Assembly (NCBI GenBank): GCA_018240595.1
Contig: JAFEFL010000025.1
Coordinates: 124,001-188,000, forward strand
From: Pseudomonadota bacterium
Lineage (GTDB): Bacteria > Pseudomonadota > Alphaproteobacteria > Rhizobiales > Xanthobacteraceae
Length of the DNA stretch: 64,000 bases
Direction of reading: 5' to 3'
Below are positions 1 through 9,580 of this stretch, piece after piece; position 1 is the first letter of the stretch; the number at the start of each line of letters is the position of its first letter. The translations under genes were made by a program, and so were the position numbers. The notes beneath the pieces are model-generated. The model was not told where the DNA came from. It made no database searches and saw only the letters and a list, made by a program, of their open reading frames with translations.

Positions 1-1501
1 CGGTGCGGGCACCTTCACCGTCGGTTCGAACATCGCGGGTGACGGCTTCTCGATCACCGGCAAGGCGGACGGCACCAACGACGTCGTGATCAGCAACCAG
101 GCCGGCACCGGCGCTGCTGCTCATCAGGCGAGCGTTGCCGGCACCGCCTATACCGGTCTGACGGGTGCGGACACCTACTCGTTCACCTTCAGCGATGGCA
201 CGACGTCGCACACCATCTCCCTGACGCAAGCTCAGGGTGATACCGCTGCGCACGCTCGCGCCGCCATCCAGAGCCAGCTCGACGGCTTCTACGGCGCCGG
301 CGCGTTCACGGTCGGCGGCACCACCGGCATCACCATCTCCGGTAAGGCCGACGGTTCGAACAGCGTGCAGATCTCGGCGCAGGCCGCTCCGGTCAACGCC
401 GGCGGCGCGACCGCTGCTGGCATGGGTCTCGGCACCTCGGCTAACAACGACGCCGGTACCCTCGACCAGACCGTGACCGGCCTCGGCCTCGGCACGACCA
501 CCACGACTGCGTCCGGCACCCCGGCCAGCCCGTACAACTTCACCGTCAACGGCACGTCGGTGACGGTCGGCGCGGGCCTCGGCCTCGCCGCTGCGGTTAC
601 GAGCATCAACAGCCAGCTGTCGGCTGCCAACAGCAAGTTCCAGGCTGTTGCCAACGGCGGCAAGCTCGAGATCCAGGAAATCACCGCGGGCGGCACTCAG
701 CTGACCCTCGGCGGTACGGATGCCACCACCGTGTTCGGTGCGACCCTCACCAACACCGGTACGGCCGCGGGCGTCGCGGGCGTGCAGACTGTCGATCAGC
801 TCGTTGCCGCGATCAACGGCAACACCTCGCTGACCGGCAAGGTGAAGGCCACCAACGACAACGGCAACCTGCGTATCACCAACCTCTCGCTGACCGACCT
901 TTCGGTCGTCGGCGCCTCGTCGACCCAGGTCAACGGCGGCACGGGCGGTGCGAACACGCAGACCATCGCCGGCAACAGCGTGCGTAAGGGCCTCGTGCAG
1001 CAGTTCAACACGCTGCGCGACCAGCTCGACAAGTACGCCGGTGACGCGTCCTACAACGGCATCAACCTGCTGTCGGGCGACAACCTGAAGCTGACCCTGA
1101 ACGAGACCGGTTCGTCGGCCGTCAACATCCAGGCCAAGGATGCGAACGGCAACACGCTGTCGATCAGCTCGACGGCGCTCGGCATCAACGCCGCGCAGAA
1201 CTCGGACTTCGACTCGGCCACCAACATCAACACGATGTTGACCGGCCTGACCAACGCGTTGTCGACGCTGCGGTCGCAGGGTTCGGCGTTCGGTTCGAAC
1301 CTGTCGACGGTGCAGAATCGCCAGGACTTCACCAAGGCGATGATCAACACCCTGCAGACCGGTGCCGACAACCTCGTCCTCGCCGATACCAACGAGGAAG
1401 GCGCCAACCTGCTCGCCCTGCAGACCCGTCAGTCGCTGTCGACCACGGCGCTGTCGATGGCCTCGCAGGCCAGCCAGGCCGTGCTGCAGCTCTTCCAGTA
1501 A
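1..1501 (+). CDS. Flagellin, 5' end outside the window
   Basis: Structural subunit of the flagellar filament, exported by the flagellar type III system. The reading frame is open from base 2, so the conserved N-terminal D0/D1 region lies upstream and only the last 499 residues are seen. The first 100 or so visible residues hold two copies of a Gly/Thr-rich unit sharing the pattern GAGxFTVG...ITGKADGxN, followed by a second hook-IN-like region. The C-terminal D0 helix is typical of rhizobial flagellins (LVLADTNEEGANLLALQTRQ, ending QAVLQLFQ). The GTG at 86 is internal, not the start. A strong terminator follows. flbT and flaF, which control flagellin mRNA and export, lie directly downstream. 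The flagellin assignment is firm; which paralogue it is cannot be told. Confidence 0.93.
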   Translation, partial: GAGTFTVGSNIAGDGFSITGKADGTNDVVISNQAGTGAAAHQASVAGTAYTGLTGADTYSFTFSDGTTSHTISLTQAQGDTAAHARAAIQSQLDGFYGAGAFTVGGTTGITISGKADGSNSVQISAQAAPVNAGGATAAGMGLGTSANNDAGTLDQTVTGLGLGTTTTTASGTPASPYNFTVNGTSVTVGAGLGLAAAVTSINSQLSAANSKFQAVANGGKLEIQEITAGGTQLTLGGTDATTVFGATLTNTGTAAGVAGVQTVDQLVAAINGNTSLTGKVKATNDNGNLRITNLSLTDLSVVGASSTQVNGGTGGANTQTIAGNSVRKGLVQQFNTLRDQLDKYAGDASYNGINLLSGDNLKLTLNETGSSAVNIQAKDANGNTLSISSTALGINAAQNSDFDSATNINTMLTGLTNALSTLRSQGSAFGSNLSTVQNRQDFTKAMINTLQTGADNLVLADTNEEGANLLALQTRQSLSTTALSMASQASQAVLQLFQ

Positions 1502-1526
1502 GAGCTACAGATCCACAAGCTGTCGG

Positions 1527-1560
1527 AACGGCGGGGCCTCGGCCCCGCCGTTTTTCTTTT
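1527..1560 (+). terminator. Intrinsic terminator of the flagellin gene
   Basis: A 12-bp perfect inverted repeat (AACGGCGGGGCC and its complement, nearly no spacer, so the tip of the stem opens as the loop) is followed by TTTTTCTTTT. It lies 26 bases after the flagellin stop. Confidence 0.9.
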
Positions 1561-1570
1561 GGCAGCTACC

Positions 1571-1599
1571 GTGAAGCGGAGCGCGTTACGCGCTATAAT
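1571..1599 (+). promoter_or_regulatory. Possible promoter of flbT-flaF
   Basis: A perfect TATAAT lies at 1594-1599, 33 bases before the flbT start and after the flagellin terminator. A convincing -35 hexamer at 17 bp spacing is not visible (GTGAAG), so this is a weak call. Confidence 0.3.
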
Positions 1600-1631
1600 G
1601 CACAGCAACACAAGCGGGATTCGGAATCGTC

Positions 1632-2063
1632 ATGGCCCTGAAAGTCGAACTCAAACCCGGCGAGCGCATCCTGATCGGGGAGTGCGTGATCACGAACTCG
1701 GATCGCCGCGCCACATTCCTGATCGACGGCAAGGTGCCGATCCTTCGCGAGAAGGACATCATGACCACCGACCAGGCCAATACGCCGGCCAAGCGGATCT
1801 ATTTATCGATCCTGCTGATGTACACGTCGCGCGATCCGCGCGAGCAGCACAGTACCTATTTCGCGCTGGTCCGCGACATTGTGCAAGCAGCGCCAAGTAC
1901 TTGGCCACAAATAGAGGTTATCAATAATCATATCTTAACGGGCGACCTCTACAAAGCTCTGAAGCAGGCTAAACAGCTGATCCAGTACGAGCAGGAGCTT
2001 ATGAATGACGCAAGCGGCGCAGGCATACGGGGCAGTGGCAAGGAAGGTCGCAACGCCCCGTGA
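1632..2063 (+). CDS. flbT: FlbT, flagellar biosynthesis repressor
   Basis: FlbT (143 aa) is a small alphaproteobacterial protein that binds the 5' region of flagellin mRNA and tunes its stability and translation. The sequence has the family hallmarks: an N-terminal KPGERILIGECVITN segment, a DIMTTDQANTPAKRIY core and a C-terminal HILTGDLYKALKQAKQLI helix. The length is normal. It starts with ATG after the flagellin terminator. Its last 59 bases overlap flaF, which implies translational coupling. The gene order flagellin-flbT-flaF fits a dedicated flagellin-control unit. Confidence 0.95.
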   Translation: MALKVELKPGERILIGECVITNSDRRATFLIDGKVPILREKDIMTTDQANTPAKRIYLSILLMYTSRDPREQHSTYFALVRDIVQAAPSTWPQIEVINNHILTGDLYKALKQAKQLIQYEQELMNDASGAGIRGSGKEGRNAP

Positions 2064-2370
2064 AACGGAAGCCGACAAGCTTCTCTTTGCAGCGCAACAA
2101 CTGGCCGGAGTACGCGACGCCTGGGATTCCAAGAAACTGGAACTGCCGGCGGCGCTGCTCAACAACCGCAAGCTTTGGTCGGTCCTCATCGCCGATGTGA
2201 CCTCGCCCGACAATCCGCTGCCGCAAGAACTGCGCCAGAATGTCGCCAATATCGGCATCTTCGTGATGAAGCAGACCGTTGCCGTGATGGACGATCCGAA
2301 GCCCGAAAAGCTCGGCTCGCTGATCAACATCAACCGCGAGCTCGCCGCCGGTCTTCTCGGCCGCGCCTGA
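2005..2370 (+). CDS. flaF: FlaF, flagellin assembly and translation regulator
   Basis: FlaF (121 aa) is the partner and usual antagonist of FlbT. In Caulobacter it is needed for flagellin synthesis and secretion. The protein begins with MTQAAQAYGAVARKVATPRE and keeps the helical family core (AALLNNRKLWSVLIADVTSP, NVANIGIFVMKQT). The ATG at 2005 is preceded by a CAGGAG ribosome site at 1991-1996, inside flbT, so the 59-base overlap is real and not a start error. It ends before a bidirectional terminator shared with the facing flgL. Confidence 0.95.
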   Translation: MTQAAQAYGAVARKVATPRETEADKLLFAAQQLAGVRDAWDSKKLELPAALLNNRKLWSVLIADVTSPDNPLPQELRQNVANIGIFVMKQTVAVMDDPKPEKLGSLININRELAAGLLGRA

Positions 2371-2390
2371 GCCTCGGCGATCGCAAACAA

Positions 2391-2420
2391 AAAAAGCCGC
2401 GGCGAGAGCCGCGGCTTTTT
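2391..2420. terminator. Bidirectional terminator between flaF and flgL
   Basis: AAAAAGCCGCGG, a short loop, then GCCGCGGCTTTTT. The A-run and T-run on either side let it stop transcription from both flaF (plus) and flgE-flgK-flgL (minus). Confidence 0.88.
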
Positions 2421-2477
2421 CCATTTCGCGCGTCGTCACAACAAAGGCGGCGGCCGCCGCACTGAACGCCGCCGTAT

Positions 2478-3980
2478 CTATTGCAGGTAGTTCACCAGGC
2501 TCGTCTGATACATGCGCGCGGTGACCTGCATGCTCGCCTGCAGCCGCGTTTGCAGCGTCAGGATCTCCGCGCCGACTTCCTCGTTCGACACGCCTTCGAT
2601 CTGGCTCTGGTATTCCTGAAGCGTCGCGGTCTGCTGCTGATGCCGGGTCTTGGCGGAATTGATCGAGACCTGCGCGCCGGCAAGGTCGGTCTGAATGTCC
2701 TGCAGCGTCTGCGTGCCCGGCGGCCCACTCAACTGACCGCTGACGCGGGTATTGAGCTCCTGGCTCAAGGCGACACCGTTCGGGTCGGTCGAGGAGATCG
2801 TCACCGCCGCGAGGGTCGCCGCGCTCTGCACGATCGAGCGCAGGCCCTGTTCGCTGGCGCGCATGCCGTAATTGACCGTCATCGACGTATCGATCTGCGC
2901 GCTCGCGGTCGCACGGGCCGAACCGGGATCGGCGTCGCCGGTGTACCAGATCACGGTGTTGGCCGCGGTGCCGCTGACGAGGCCGGTCGCCGTATCGAAG
3001 GGCGGCCCGTTGACACGCATCGGCGGATTGTTGGCGTCGGCGTTGAAGAACTCGTTCGAGGCCTGCACCGCCGACGCGGCCGTCAGGCTGGTGTTGCTTA
3101 CGGTCTGCATCGCCGTCGTCAGCGCCGCGGTGAGGTTGGTCGTGGTGTCGCTGGGCAGCGCGCCGATGGTGAACTGGCCGGCGCCCGGCGGCGAATTGGT
3201 CGTCGCCGTCAGCGTCACGCTGCTGGTGCTGCCGTCCGGCAGATTGAAGCGGACGGTCAGGCTTTCGCCGGGGTTCGGATTGCCGCTGGCGATATTCACC
3301 GAAACGCTCGGCGGCGCGCCGGTAGGACCGCTGACCACGGCGTTGGTCATGTTCGTGGAGATCGAAGCGAGCTTCATGCCGAAAGTCGATGCGTCCTCGG
3401 TGATCTCCACGGAGTCGATCGTCGAGTTCGTCAGGTTTAGGCGCCCGAGGCCATTGGCGCCGAGGTCGGCCTGCTTGCGCTCGCTGATCATCTGCACCAG
3501 GCCGGCGCGGGTGCCGTCGCCGTTCAGGATCGTGTCGGCGTTCACGACCGACGGCTGATCGGTGACCTTGCCGCCAAACAGGTAGCGGTCGCCCGCCTGG
3601 GTGTTGAGCAGACCCAGCATTCCGTCGAGTGAATATTTTGCCGTCGATTGCGTCTGGCTGGCGCCGTTGATGCCGCTGACATTGGTGCTCTGGGCGATGG
3701 CCGCCTTCATGTTGGAGACGATGTCCCCCATGCTGCTCAGCGCCGTGTTCGCGACGTTAATGCGGGTGTTGACGTTCGCGGCCGTGCTCTCGAAGCCGTC
3801 GATGGCCGAAAGCTGCGAGCGCAGGCTCACGGCGACGCCGCGCTGACTGCCGAGGCCGGCAAAAGTCGTCGACTTCTGCCCGGTGCTGATCTGCCGGGTC
3901 AGGTCGTCGAGCTGGCTGCGCAGGCTCACCAGCGACTGGATCATCGCCGTCGAGGTGCCGTTAATGGACGATACGGTCAT
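2478..3980 (-). CDS. flgL: Flagellar hook-filament junction protein FlgL (HAP3)
   Basis: FlgL (500 aa) joins the hook-associated protein FlgK to the flagellin filament. The N-terminus (MTVSSINGTSTAMIQSLVSL, then LTRQISTGQKSTTFAGLGSQ) is a flagellin-like D0/D1 helix. The C-terminal LQEYQSQIEGVSNEEVGAEI...MYQTSLVNYLQ is the matching helix. The variable middle (residues about 200-370) is rich in Thr, Ser and Gly, as in outer domains. It starts 8 bases after flgK with a GAGGT ribosome site overlapping the flgK stop region. At 500 aa it is longer than the enteric FlgL (about 317 aa), as is usual in rhizobia. Confidence 0.93.
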   Translation of the reverse strand: MTVSSINGTSTAMIQSLVSLRSQLDDLTRQISTGQKSTTFAGLGSQRGVAVSLRSQLSAIDGFESTAANVNTRINVANTALSSMGDIVSNMKAAIAQSTNVSGINGASQTQSTAKYSLDGMLGLLNTQAGDRYLFGGKVTDQPSVVNADTILNGDGTRAGLVQMISERKQADLGANGLGRLNLTNSTIDSVEITEDASTFGMKLASISTNMTNAVVSGPTGAPPSVSVNIASGNPNPGESLTVRFNLPDGSTSSVTLTATTNSPPGAGQFTIGALPSDTTTNLTAALTTAMQTVSNTSLTAASAVQASNEFFNADANNPPMRVNGPPFDTATGLVSGTAANTVIWYTGDADPGSARATASAQIDTSMTVNYGMRASEQGLRSIVQSAATLAAVTISSTDPNGVALSQELNTRVSGQLSGPPGTQTLQDIQTDLAGAQVSINSAKTRHQQQTATLQEYQSQIEGVSNEEVGAEILTLQTRLQASMQVTARMYQTSLVNYLQ

Positions 3981-3988
3981 TTACGACC

Positions 3989-5854
3989 TCAAATCTTCAT
4001 GAGGGTGTCGATCATGTCCTTGACCGCGGACAGAACGCGGGCGTTCGCGGCGTAGCTGTTCTGCAGCGTCAGCAGATTGGCCATTTCCTGATCGATATTG
4101 ACGCCGGAAGCATCGTTGAAGCGCTGCTGCAGGGCCGACTGCACGACGTCCTGGCCTTGCTTGAGGTTGGAGGCGGCATCGGCGTTCTGGCCCTGCACGC
4201 TGATGACCTGGCGCAGAAAGGTCGAAAGCGAACCGGAGAACGGCGAACCGGTCGTGCCGATGCCGGTATTCGACGGATAGAGCAGCGATGAGCTGCTCAT
4301 CTGCTTATAGAGGAAGTCCGGTCGCGTGCTGTCGCCCGAGGCAACGCTCGGACCATAGTCGACCACTTTGGAGGGATCGCCGATCAGCCCCTGATTGACG
4401 GAAATGCGGCCCGCCAGGCCGGTGATCTGGGTGCCGACGCTGTCGATGGCGCCGGTATAAGGCGCTCCGCCATCGGTGAAGAACGGCATCTGCGCCGAGC
4501 CGCCGGACAGCGATGTCGCGGTCTTGGTCGCCGACACGCTGTTGACGGTGACGAGATTGCCGGCGCCGTCATTGAGGATGCGCAGCGTGTTGCCGGACGG
4601 GTTCGACGCCGTCATGCCGGTCGAACCCATGGCCGACGCGATCTGGCCGTACACGGACGTCATGCCGCCGGAAAAGTCGATGCCGACGACCTTGTCGTTG
4701 GGATTGGTCGTCGCCGAATTCGACAGAGGCAGCGCGTTCGGATCGTCAACGCGCATCAAGGTCAGGGTGCGCGGCGTATGCGTCAGCCCGTCGGTGTAGT
4801 TGATGGTGATGGTGTTGCCGGCCGACAGCCCGCTGATGTCGACATCAAAACCGCTCTGCGCGCCGCTTGTGACCGGCGTACCGGTCGTGGTCTGGTCCGA
4901 AAGCGCGCTCGACATGCCGGCCGCCAGCGCATCGAGCTGGTTCTGCGCCTGCACCAGGTCCTGGTCGCGCATCTGCAGGTAGCCGGCGATCGTGCCGGAG
5001 TGAATGGCATTGGTCTTGACCAGATCGACCGAGCTGCCGTTCGCCGAGGTCAGCGTGATCGTGCCGACGCCGCTCTTGGTCGGATCAGCATTCCAGGTCG
5101 TATTCGCCGAAACCGTGCCCTGGGCGTTGAAGGCCAGCTTCGAGGCTGACGTGCCGACGAGCTGGACGCCCGAATTGGTATAGACCGTCAGCTGGTTGTT
5201 GTTGCCCTGGATGACGTTGATGTCCATCAGGTTCGACAGCTTGTCGATATAGCTGTCGCGCTGGTCCATCAGCAGGGCGGTGGACGCGTCATTCGTGTTG
5301 ACGCCGGCAAGCTGGGAGTTGATGTCCGCGATGTGCTGCATCGCGTCGTTGGCCTGATCGACCGAGTCGGACAGGCCGAGTTCGGCGGCGCCGCGCAGCG
5401 ACTGGATCTGCTGCGTCATCGTGTTCAGCTGCTGGGCCAGAAGCTGGGCGTTGGTGACCACCGAACTCTGCGCCGATGGATCGTCCGGGCTGCCCTGCAG
5501 CGCCTGCAGCGACGAGGTGAAATTGTTGAACACCGTGTCGAGAGCCGTGTCGCTGCCCGGCTGACCGTAGACGCTCTGCAACTGGCTGTAGAACTGCGCG
5601 CGGATGGTGGCGTAGCTGGCGCCGGCATTCTCGGTGCGCAACTGCTTCTGCACGTAAGTATCGAGCTCGCGTTGCACGGCGGCAACGCGCACGCTCACCG
5701 CCGTGCCGTTGGCGGCGGTGGCAACCTGATTGGCGGTCTTGCGGACATAGCCGGGCGTGCCGGCGTTGGCGACGTTGGCCGACACCAGCGCGAGACTGGA
5801 CTGCGTCGTATTCAGTCCGGAAATCGCGGAGATGAGCGCCTGTGACAGACTCAT
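3989..5854 (-). CDS. flgK: Flagellar hook-associated protein FlgK (HAP1)
   Basis: FlgK (621 aa) caps the hook and connects it to FlgL. The N-terminus has the rod/hook family helix (MSLSQALISAISGLNTTQSS...NVANAGTPGYVRK). The C-terminus carries the partner motif (VNIDQEMANLLTLQNSYAAN...VKDMIDTLMKI). The centre is a long, variable Ser/Thr/Gly-rich region. It is the middle gene of flgE-flgK-flgL, 43 bases after flgE and 8 bases before flgL, so the three are probably one transcript. Confidence 0.95.
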   Translation of the reverse strand: MSLSQALISAISGLNTTQSSLALVSANVANAGTPGYVRKTANQVATAANGTAVSVRVAAVQRELDTYVQKQLRTENAGASYATIRAQFYSQLQSVYGQPGSDTALDTVFNNFTSSLQALQGSPDDPSAQSSVVTNAQLLAQQLNTMTQQIQSLRGAAELGLSDSVDQANDAMQHIADINSQLAGVNTNDASTALLMDQRDSYIDKLSNLMDINVIQGNNNQLTVYTNSGVQLVGTSASKLAFNAQGTVSANTTWNADPTKSGVGTITLTSANGSSVDLVKTNAIHSGTIAGYLQMRDQDLVQAQNQLDALAAGMSSALSDQTTTGTPVTSGAQSGFDVDISGLSAGNTITINYTDGLTHTPRTLTLMRVDDPNALPLSNSATTNPNDKVVGIDFSGGMTSVYGQIASAMGSTGMTASNPSGNTLRILNDGAGNLVTVNSVSATKTATSLSGGSAQMPFFTDGGAPYTGAIDSVGTQITGLAGRISVNQGLIGDPSKVVDYGPSVASGDSTRPDFLYKQMSSSSLLYPSNTGIGTTGSPFSGSLSTFLRQVISVQGQNADAASNLKQGQDVVQSALQQRFNDASGVNIDQEMANLLTLQNSYAANARVLSAVKDMIDTLMKI

Positions 5855-5897
5855 GGCCGGTCGCCGTTCCTACCTTGCACCGCCTGCGCGCCGCGGC

Positions 5898-7895
5898 TCA
5901 GCGGATCACGTTGAGCAGATCCTGGACCATCTGATTGGTGGTCGTGATCACCTTGGTGTTCGCCGAATAAGCCTGCTGCGTGACGATCAGCTTGGTGAAT
6001 TCGTCGGCGATGTCGGTGTTCGAGCCCTCGAGCGATGAGCCCACGATCTTGCCGGGCGCGCCGTAGGTCGGCGTGCCGGATTCCGCGGTGGTGGCGAAGG
6101 CGCCGCCATCGAGCTTCTTCAGACCGTTGGCGCCGGAGAAATTCGCCAGCGTCACTTCGGCGAGATCGATGGTACGGCCGTTCGAATAGGTACCGGTAAT
6201 GCGGCCCTTGTCGCTGACCGCGATCGATTGCAGTTCGCCGGCGGCGTAGCCGTTCTGGTCGAGCTGGTTGACCTTCACCGAGCCGTTGGAGTCGGAATAC
6301 TGGGTGATGCCGCCGGTCGAATGCACGAGATGCAACGTACCGAGGTTGACGCCGCTGATCGTGACGTTGTCGAGCGTGATGGCGTTGATCGACGGGTTGA
6401 GCGAGCCGTTGGCGGCGAAGGTGTAATCGACGCCGGCGTTCTTCCATGCCGTCGCCGTGCCGGTGGCGTTGGGATCGACCTGATAGAACAAATTCCACTT
6501 GTCGGTGTGGCCGGTGCCGAGCGCCGAGGAATCGACCTTGGCCCAGCGCAACTGCACGTTCACGGCCGAACCGGAAACGTCGTAGGCGGTCACGGCGCCG
6601 CCGGCGATCGACTCGTTGAGGAAGGTGGAGACGTCCTGACCGACGACCGTCGAGTTCGACGGCAGCGCCGAGCTGGTCCTGATGCCGAAGTTACGCGCCG
6701 TGGCGGTGCCGCCGACGGTGATGGTGTCGGTATTGGCCGCCGCAGTCACGGTGATATTGCCGGTCGCCGGGTCGGCGGACGCGGTGCCGCCCGCCAGGCC
6801 GGCCAGCGCGGTGTTGAGGTCGGCCATGGTCACCACGTTCGGCGAGCCGAAGGTGACGGTGAGCGGCGCATTGGCGCCGACCTGGAAGGTCATGGTCTGG
6901 CCGGACGCCACCGCGCCCTGCGTCACCAGGTTGGTGGCGTTGGTGGTGCCGACCGACATGCCGAGTTCGGTGAGCAACGAGAGCGTCGAACCGCCGCCGA
7001 CGGTGATGTTCGTCGAGGCGTTGGTGCCGGTCAGCACCAGCTTGTGCGTGGTCGGATCGATGGCGGCACTGACCTTGGTGGTGCCGGTCTGGGCGTTGAT
7101 CTTGGTGGCGACCGCCGCCGCGTTATCGGCTGCGGCGATGGTGATCGGCGTGCCGTTGATCTCGAGGGTGCCGCCCGCGGACGACAGCGCCGTCAGGTCC
7201 GCCGAACCGGTCAGAGACGCTGCCGCGTCGGGCAGCAGCGTCGCGCCGTAGCCGATCATCTTGGCCACCGTCGGCGCGCCGTTGATCGGGTTGGCGGTGA
7301 AGTTGGCCGGATTGAGCAGTTCGGAGCCGGGGATCGTCGAGTCGGCGTCAACCGTCTTCGGGTACGACGGCAGGTTGGCGCGGTAGTCGATTTCCGACGT
7401 CGCGGAGGCCGGCTGGAAGCCGTTCTGGAACTGCAGCATGGTCGGCACGCTGCCGGCGAGGTTGCCGGTGGTGGCGTCGATCGGGATGCCCATCAGGTAA
7501 TAGCCGGCGCCGTTCACCAGATAGCCGTTCTGGTCGAGCGTGAAATCGCCGCGGCGGGTGTAGAGATCCACGCCGGAGAAATTCGGCCGGCCGTCGGCGA
7601 AGTTCTCGGGCTTTTCGACGACGAAGAAGCCGGCGCCGTTGATCGCCATGTAGGTCGGCACCGAGGCGTTCTGCACGTCGCCCTGGACGGTGTTGGTCTG
7701 CTGGGAGTTGGCGTTGACGCTGCCGGCGACCTGCTTGGACGGGACGTTGTCCTGCAAAAGGTCGGTGAAGCTCGTATCCGTCCGCTTGTAGGCGGTGGTC
7801 TGCGAGTTGGCGATGTTGCCGGAGATGTTCTGCAGCGCGAATGCCTGGGCCTGCATGCCCGTCACCGCGGTCGTCAGTGCGCCGAAGATACCCAT
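5898..7895 (-). CDS. flgE: Flagellar hook protein FlgE
   Basis: FlgE (665 aa) polymerises into the flexible hook. The chosen ATG gives MGIFGALTTAVTGMQAQAFA, the conserved hook/rod start, and is preceded by an AGGAG ribosome site. The 60 codons of open frame upstream are non-coding leader and contain the sigma-54 promoter. Domains are the N-terminal rod-type helix (1-40), the FlgE D1 region with INGAGFFVVEKPE (about 95-115), a large Thr/Ala-rich insertion (about 270-470) and the C-terminal AYSANTKVITTTNQMVQDLL helix. It is longer than enteric FlgE (about 400 aa) because of that insertion, a common feature of alphaproteobacterial hooks. Confidence 0.93.
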   Translation of the reverse strand: MGIFGALTTAVTGMQAQAFALQNISGNIANSQTTAYKRTDTSFTDLLQDNVPSKQVAGSVNANSQQTNTVQGDVQNASVPTYMAINGAGFFVVEKPENFADGRPNFSGVDLYTRRGDFTLDQNGYLVNGAGYYLMGIPIDATTGNLAGSVPTMLQFQNGFQPASATSEIDYRANLPSYPKTVDADSTIPGSELLNPANFTANPINGAPTVAKMIGYGATLLPDAAASLTGSADLTALSSAGGTLEINGTPITIAAADNAAAVATKINAQTGTTKVSAAIDPTTHKLVLTGTNASTNITVGGGSTLSLLTELGMSVGTTNATNLVTQGAVASGQTMTFQVGANAPLTVTFGSPNVVTMADLNTALAGLAGGTASADPATGNITVTAAANTDTITVGGTATARNFGIRTSSALPSNSTVVGQDVSTFLNESIAGGAVTAYDVSGSAVNVQLRWAKVDSSALGTGHTDKWNLFYQVDPNATGTATAWKNAGVDYTFAANGSLNPSINAITLDNVTISGVNLGTLHLVHSTGGITQYSDSNGSVKVNQLDQNGYAAGELQSIAVSDKGRITGTYSNGRTIDLAEVTLANFSGANGLKKLDGGAFATTAESGTPTYGAPGKIVGSSLEGSNTDIADEFTKLIVTQQAYSANTKVITTTNQMVQDLLNVIR

Positions 7896-7965
7896 ACTTT
7901 TTTCTCCTCGTCCCGCCGCGCCGCCCCTCCGGGCCTTGAGCGCGCACGATCTCGGGGAGACCTTG

Positions 7966-7980
7966 GCAAGCGTTGTGCCA
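7966..7980 (-). promoter_or_regulatory. Sigma-54 promoter of flgE-flgK-flgL
   Basis: Read on the minus strand, the sequence is TGGCAC-AACGC-TTGC. It matches the RpoN -24/-12 consensus TGGCAC-N5-TTGC with the invariant GG and GC dinucleotides exactly ten bases apart. Transcription would begin near 7954, leaving a leader of about 59 bases before the flgE ATG. Class III flagellar genes of Caulobacter are sigma-54 dependent, so the site fits the gene it serves. No enhancer site was identified. Confidence 0.85.
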
Positions 7981-8096
7981 GCCAAATTATTACATGATAT
8001 CAATATCTTAATGAGTCGCCGGCGTCCGGCGGCCCGGCTGCATTTTGCCGCCCCGGCAAATTCTGCCGGACCCAAACGGCATCCGCCGGCACGAAA

Positions 8097-8127
8097 AAGT
8101 CCGCCCCGGACGGACCGGGGCGGACTT
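8097..8127 (-). terminator. Terminator of msrB
   Basis: A 13-bp inverted repeat (AAGTCCGCCCCGG and its complement) around a 5-base loop. The A-run on its low-coordinate side becomes a U-run on the minus-strand transcript. It sits 36 bases after the msrB stop. Confidence 0.85.
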
Positions 8128-8162
8128 CGCTGGCTCTACGACGGGTGCGCCGGCTCGGCGCC

Positions 8163-8576
8163 CTATTCGGCCGGATGGAAGTCCATCGCCACGCCGTTCA
8201 TGCAGTAGCGCAGCCCCGTCGGCGGCGGGCCGTCGGGAAACACATGGCCGAGATGGCCGTGGCAGCGGCTGCAATGCACCTCGACGCGGCGCATGCCGTA
8301 GGTCGTGTCCTCGCTGGTCTCGACCGAACCCGGCAGCGGGTCGGTGAAGCTCGGCCAGCCGGTGCCGCTCTCGAATTTCTCGTGCGACTTGAACAGCGGC
8401 TGCCCGCAGCCGGCGCAGGTGAACATGCCGGCGCGCTTTTCATAGTTCAGCGCGCAGGAGCCCGGCCGCTCGGTGCCGTGGTGACGCAGGACGCGATACT
8501 GCTCGGGGGTGAGGCGCTGCTTCCACTCGGCATCGGTGAGCGCCAGGAAGTCGATGGTGGTGTCGGTTGTTGTCAT
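8163..8576 (-). CDS. msrB: Peptide-methionine (R)-S-oxide reductase MsrB
   Basis: MsrB (137 aa) reduces R-methionine sulfoxide in damaged proteins using thioredoxin. It has the two zinc-binding Cys pairs (FTCAGC and HCSRC), the SGTGWPSF substrate loop, the GHLGHVFPDG motif and the catalytic Cys in RYCMNG near the C-terminus. The chosen ATG gives MTTTDTTIDFLALTDAEWKQ, the usual start. An in-frame extension of 36 codons is not supported by family length. It is transcribed away from the MoxR gene and ends in its own terminator. Confidence 0.95.
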   Translation of the reverse strand: MTTTDTTIDFLALTDAEWKQRLTPEQYRVLRHHGTERPGSCALNYEKRAGMFTCAGCGQPLFKSHEKFESGTGWPSFTDPLPGSVETSEDTTYGMRRVEVHCSRCHGHLGHVFPDGPPPTGLRYCMNGVAMDFHPAE

Positions 8577-8730
8577 TCTTGAACCTGCCAATCGCTGGAG
8601 GGCTATTCGTCGCCCCAATGTAAGCATTCCGGGCCGGTTCCGCACCCCCATACTCCTCGCCGCCCCTCGTCCCGGTGATGACAAGCCCGGCCGCTGCCCC
8701 TAGTGTCGCCCCGCAATAGCGAGGAATTCC

Positions 8731-9576
<846 letters not shown>

Positions 9577-9580
9577 GCCC

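Noticed and set aside
86..1501. GTG at 86 as the flagellin start
   Set aside because: The frame is open to the first bases of the window and the repeat unit continues upstream, so this is an internal codon of a truncated gene.
6228..7997. A 589-codon frame antisense to flgE
   Set aside because: Low-complexity Gly/Arg/Val/Asp sequence with no domain, opposite a certain flgE.
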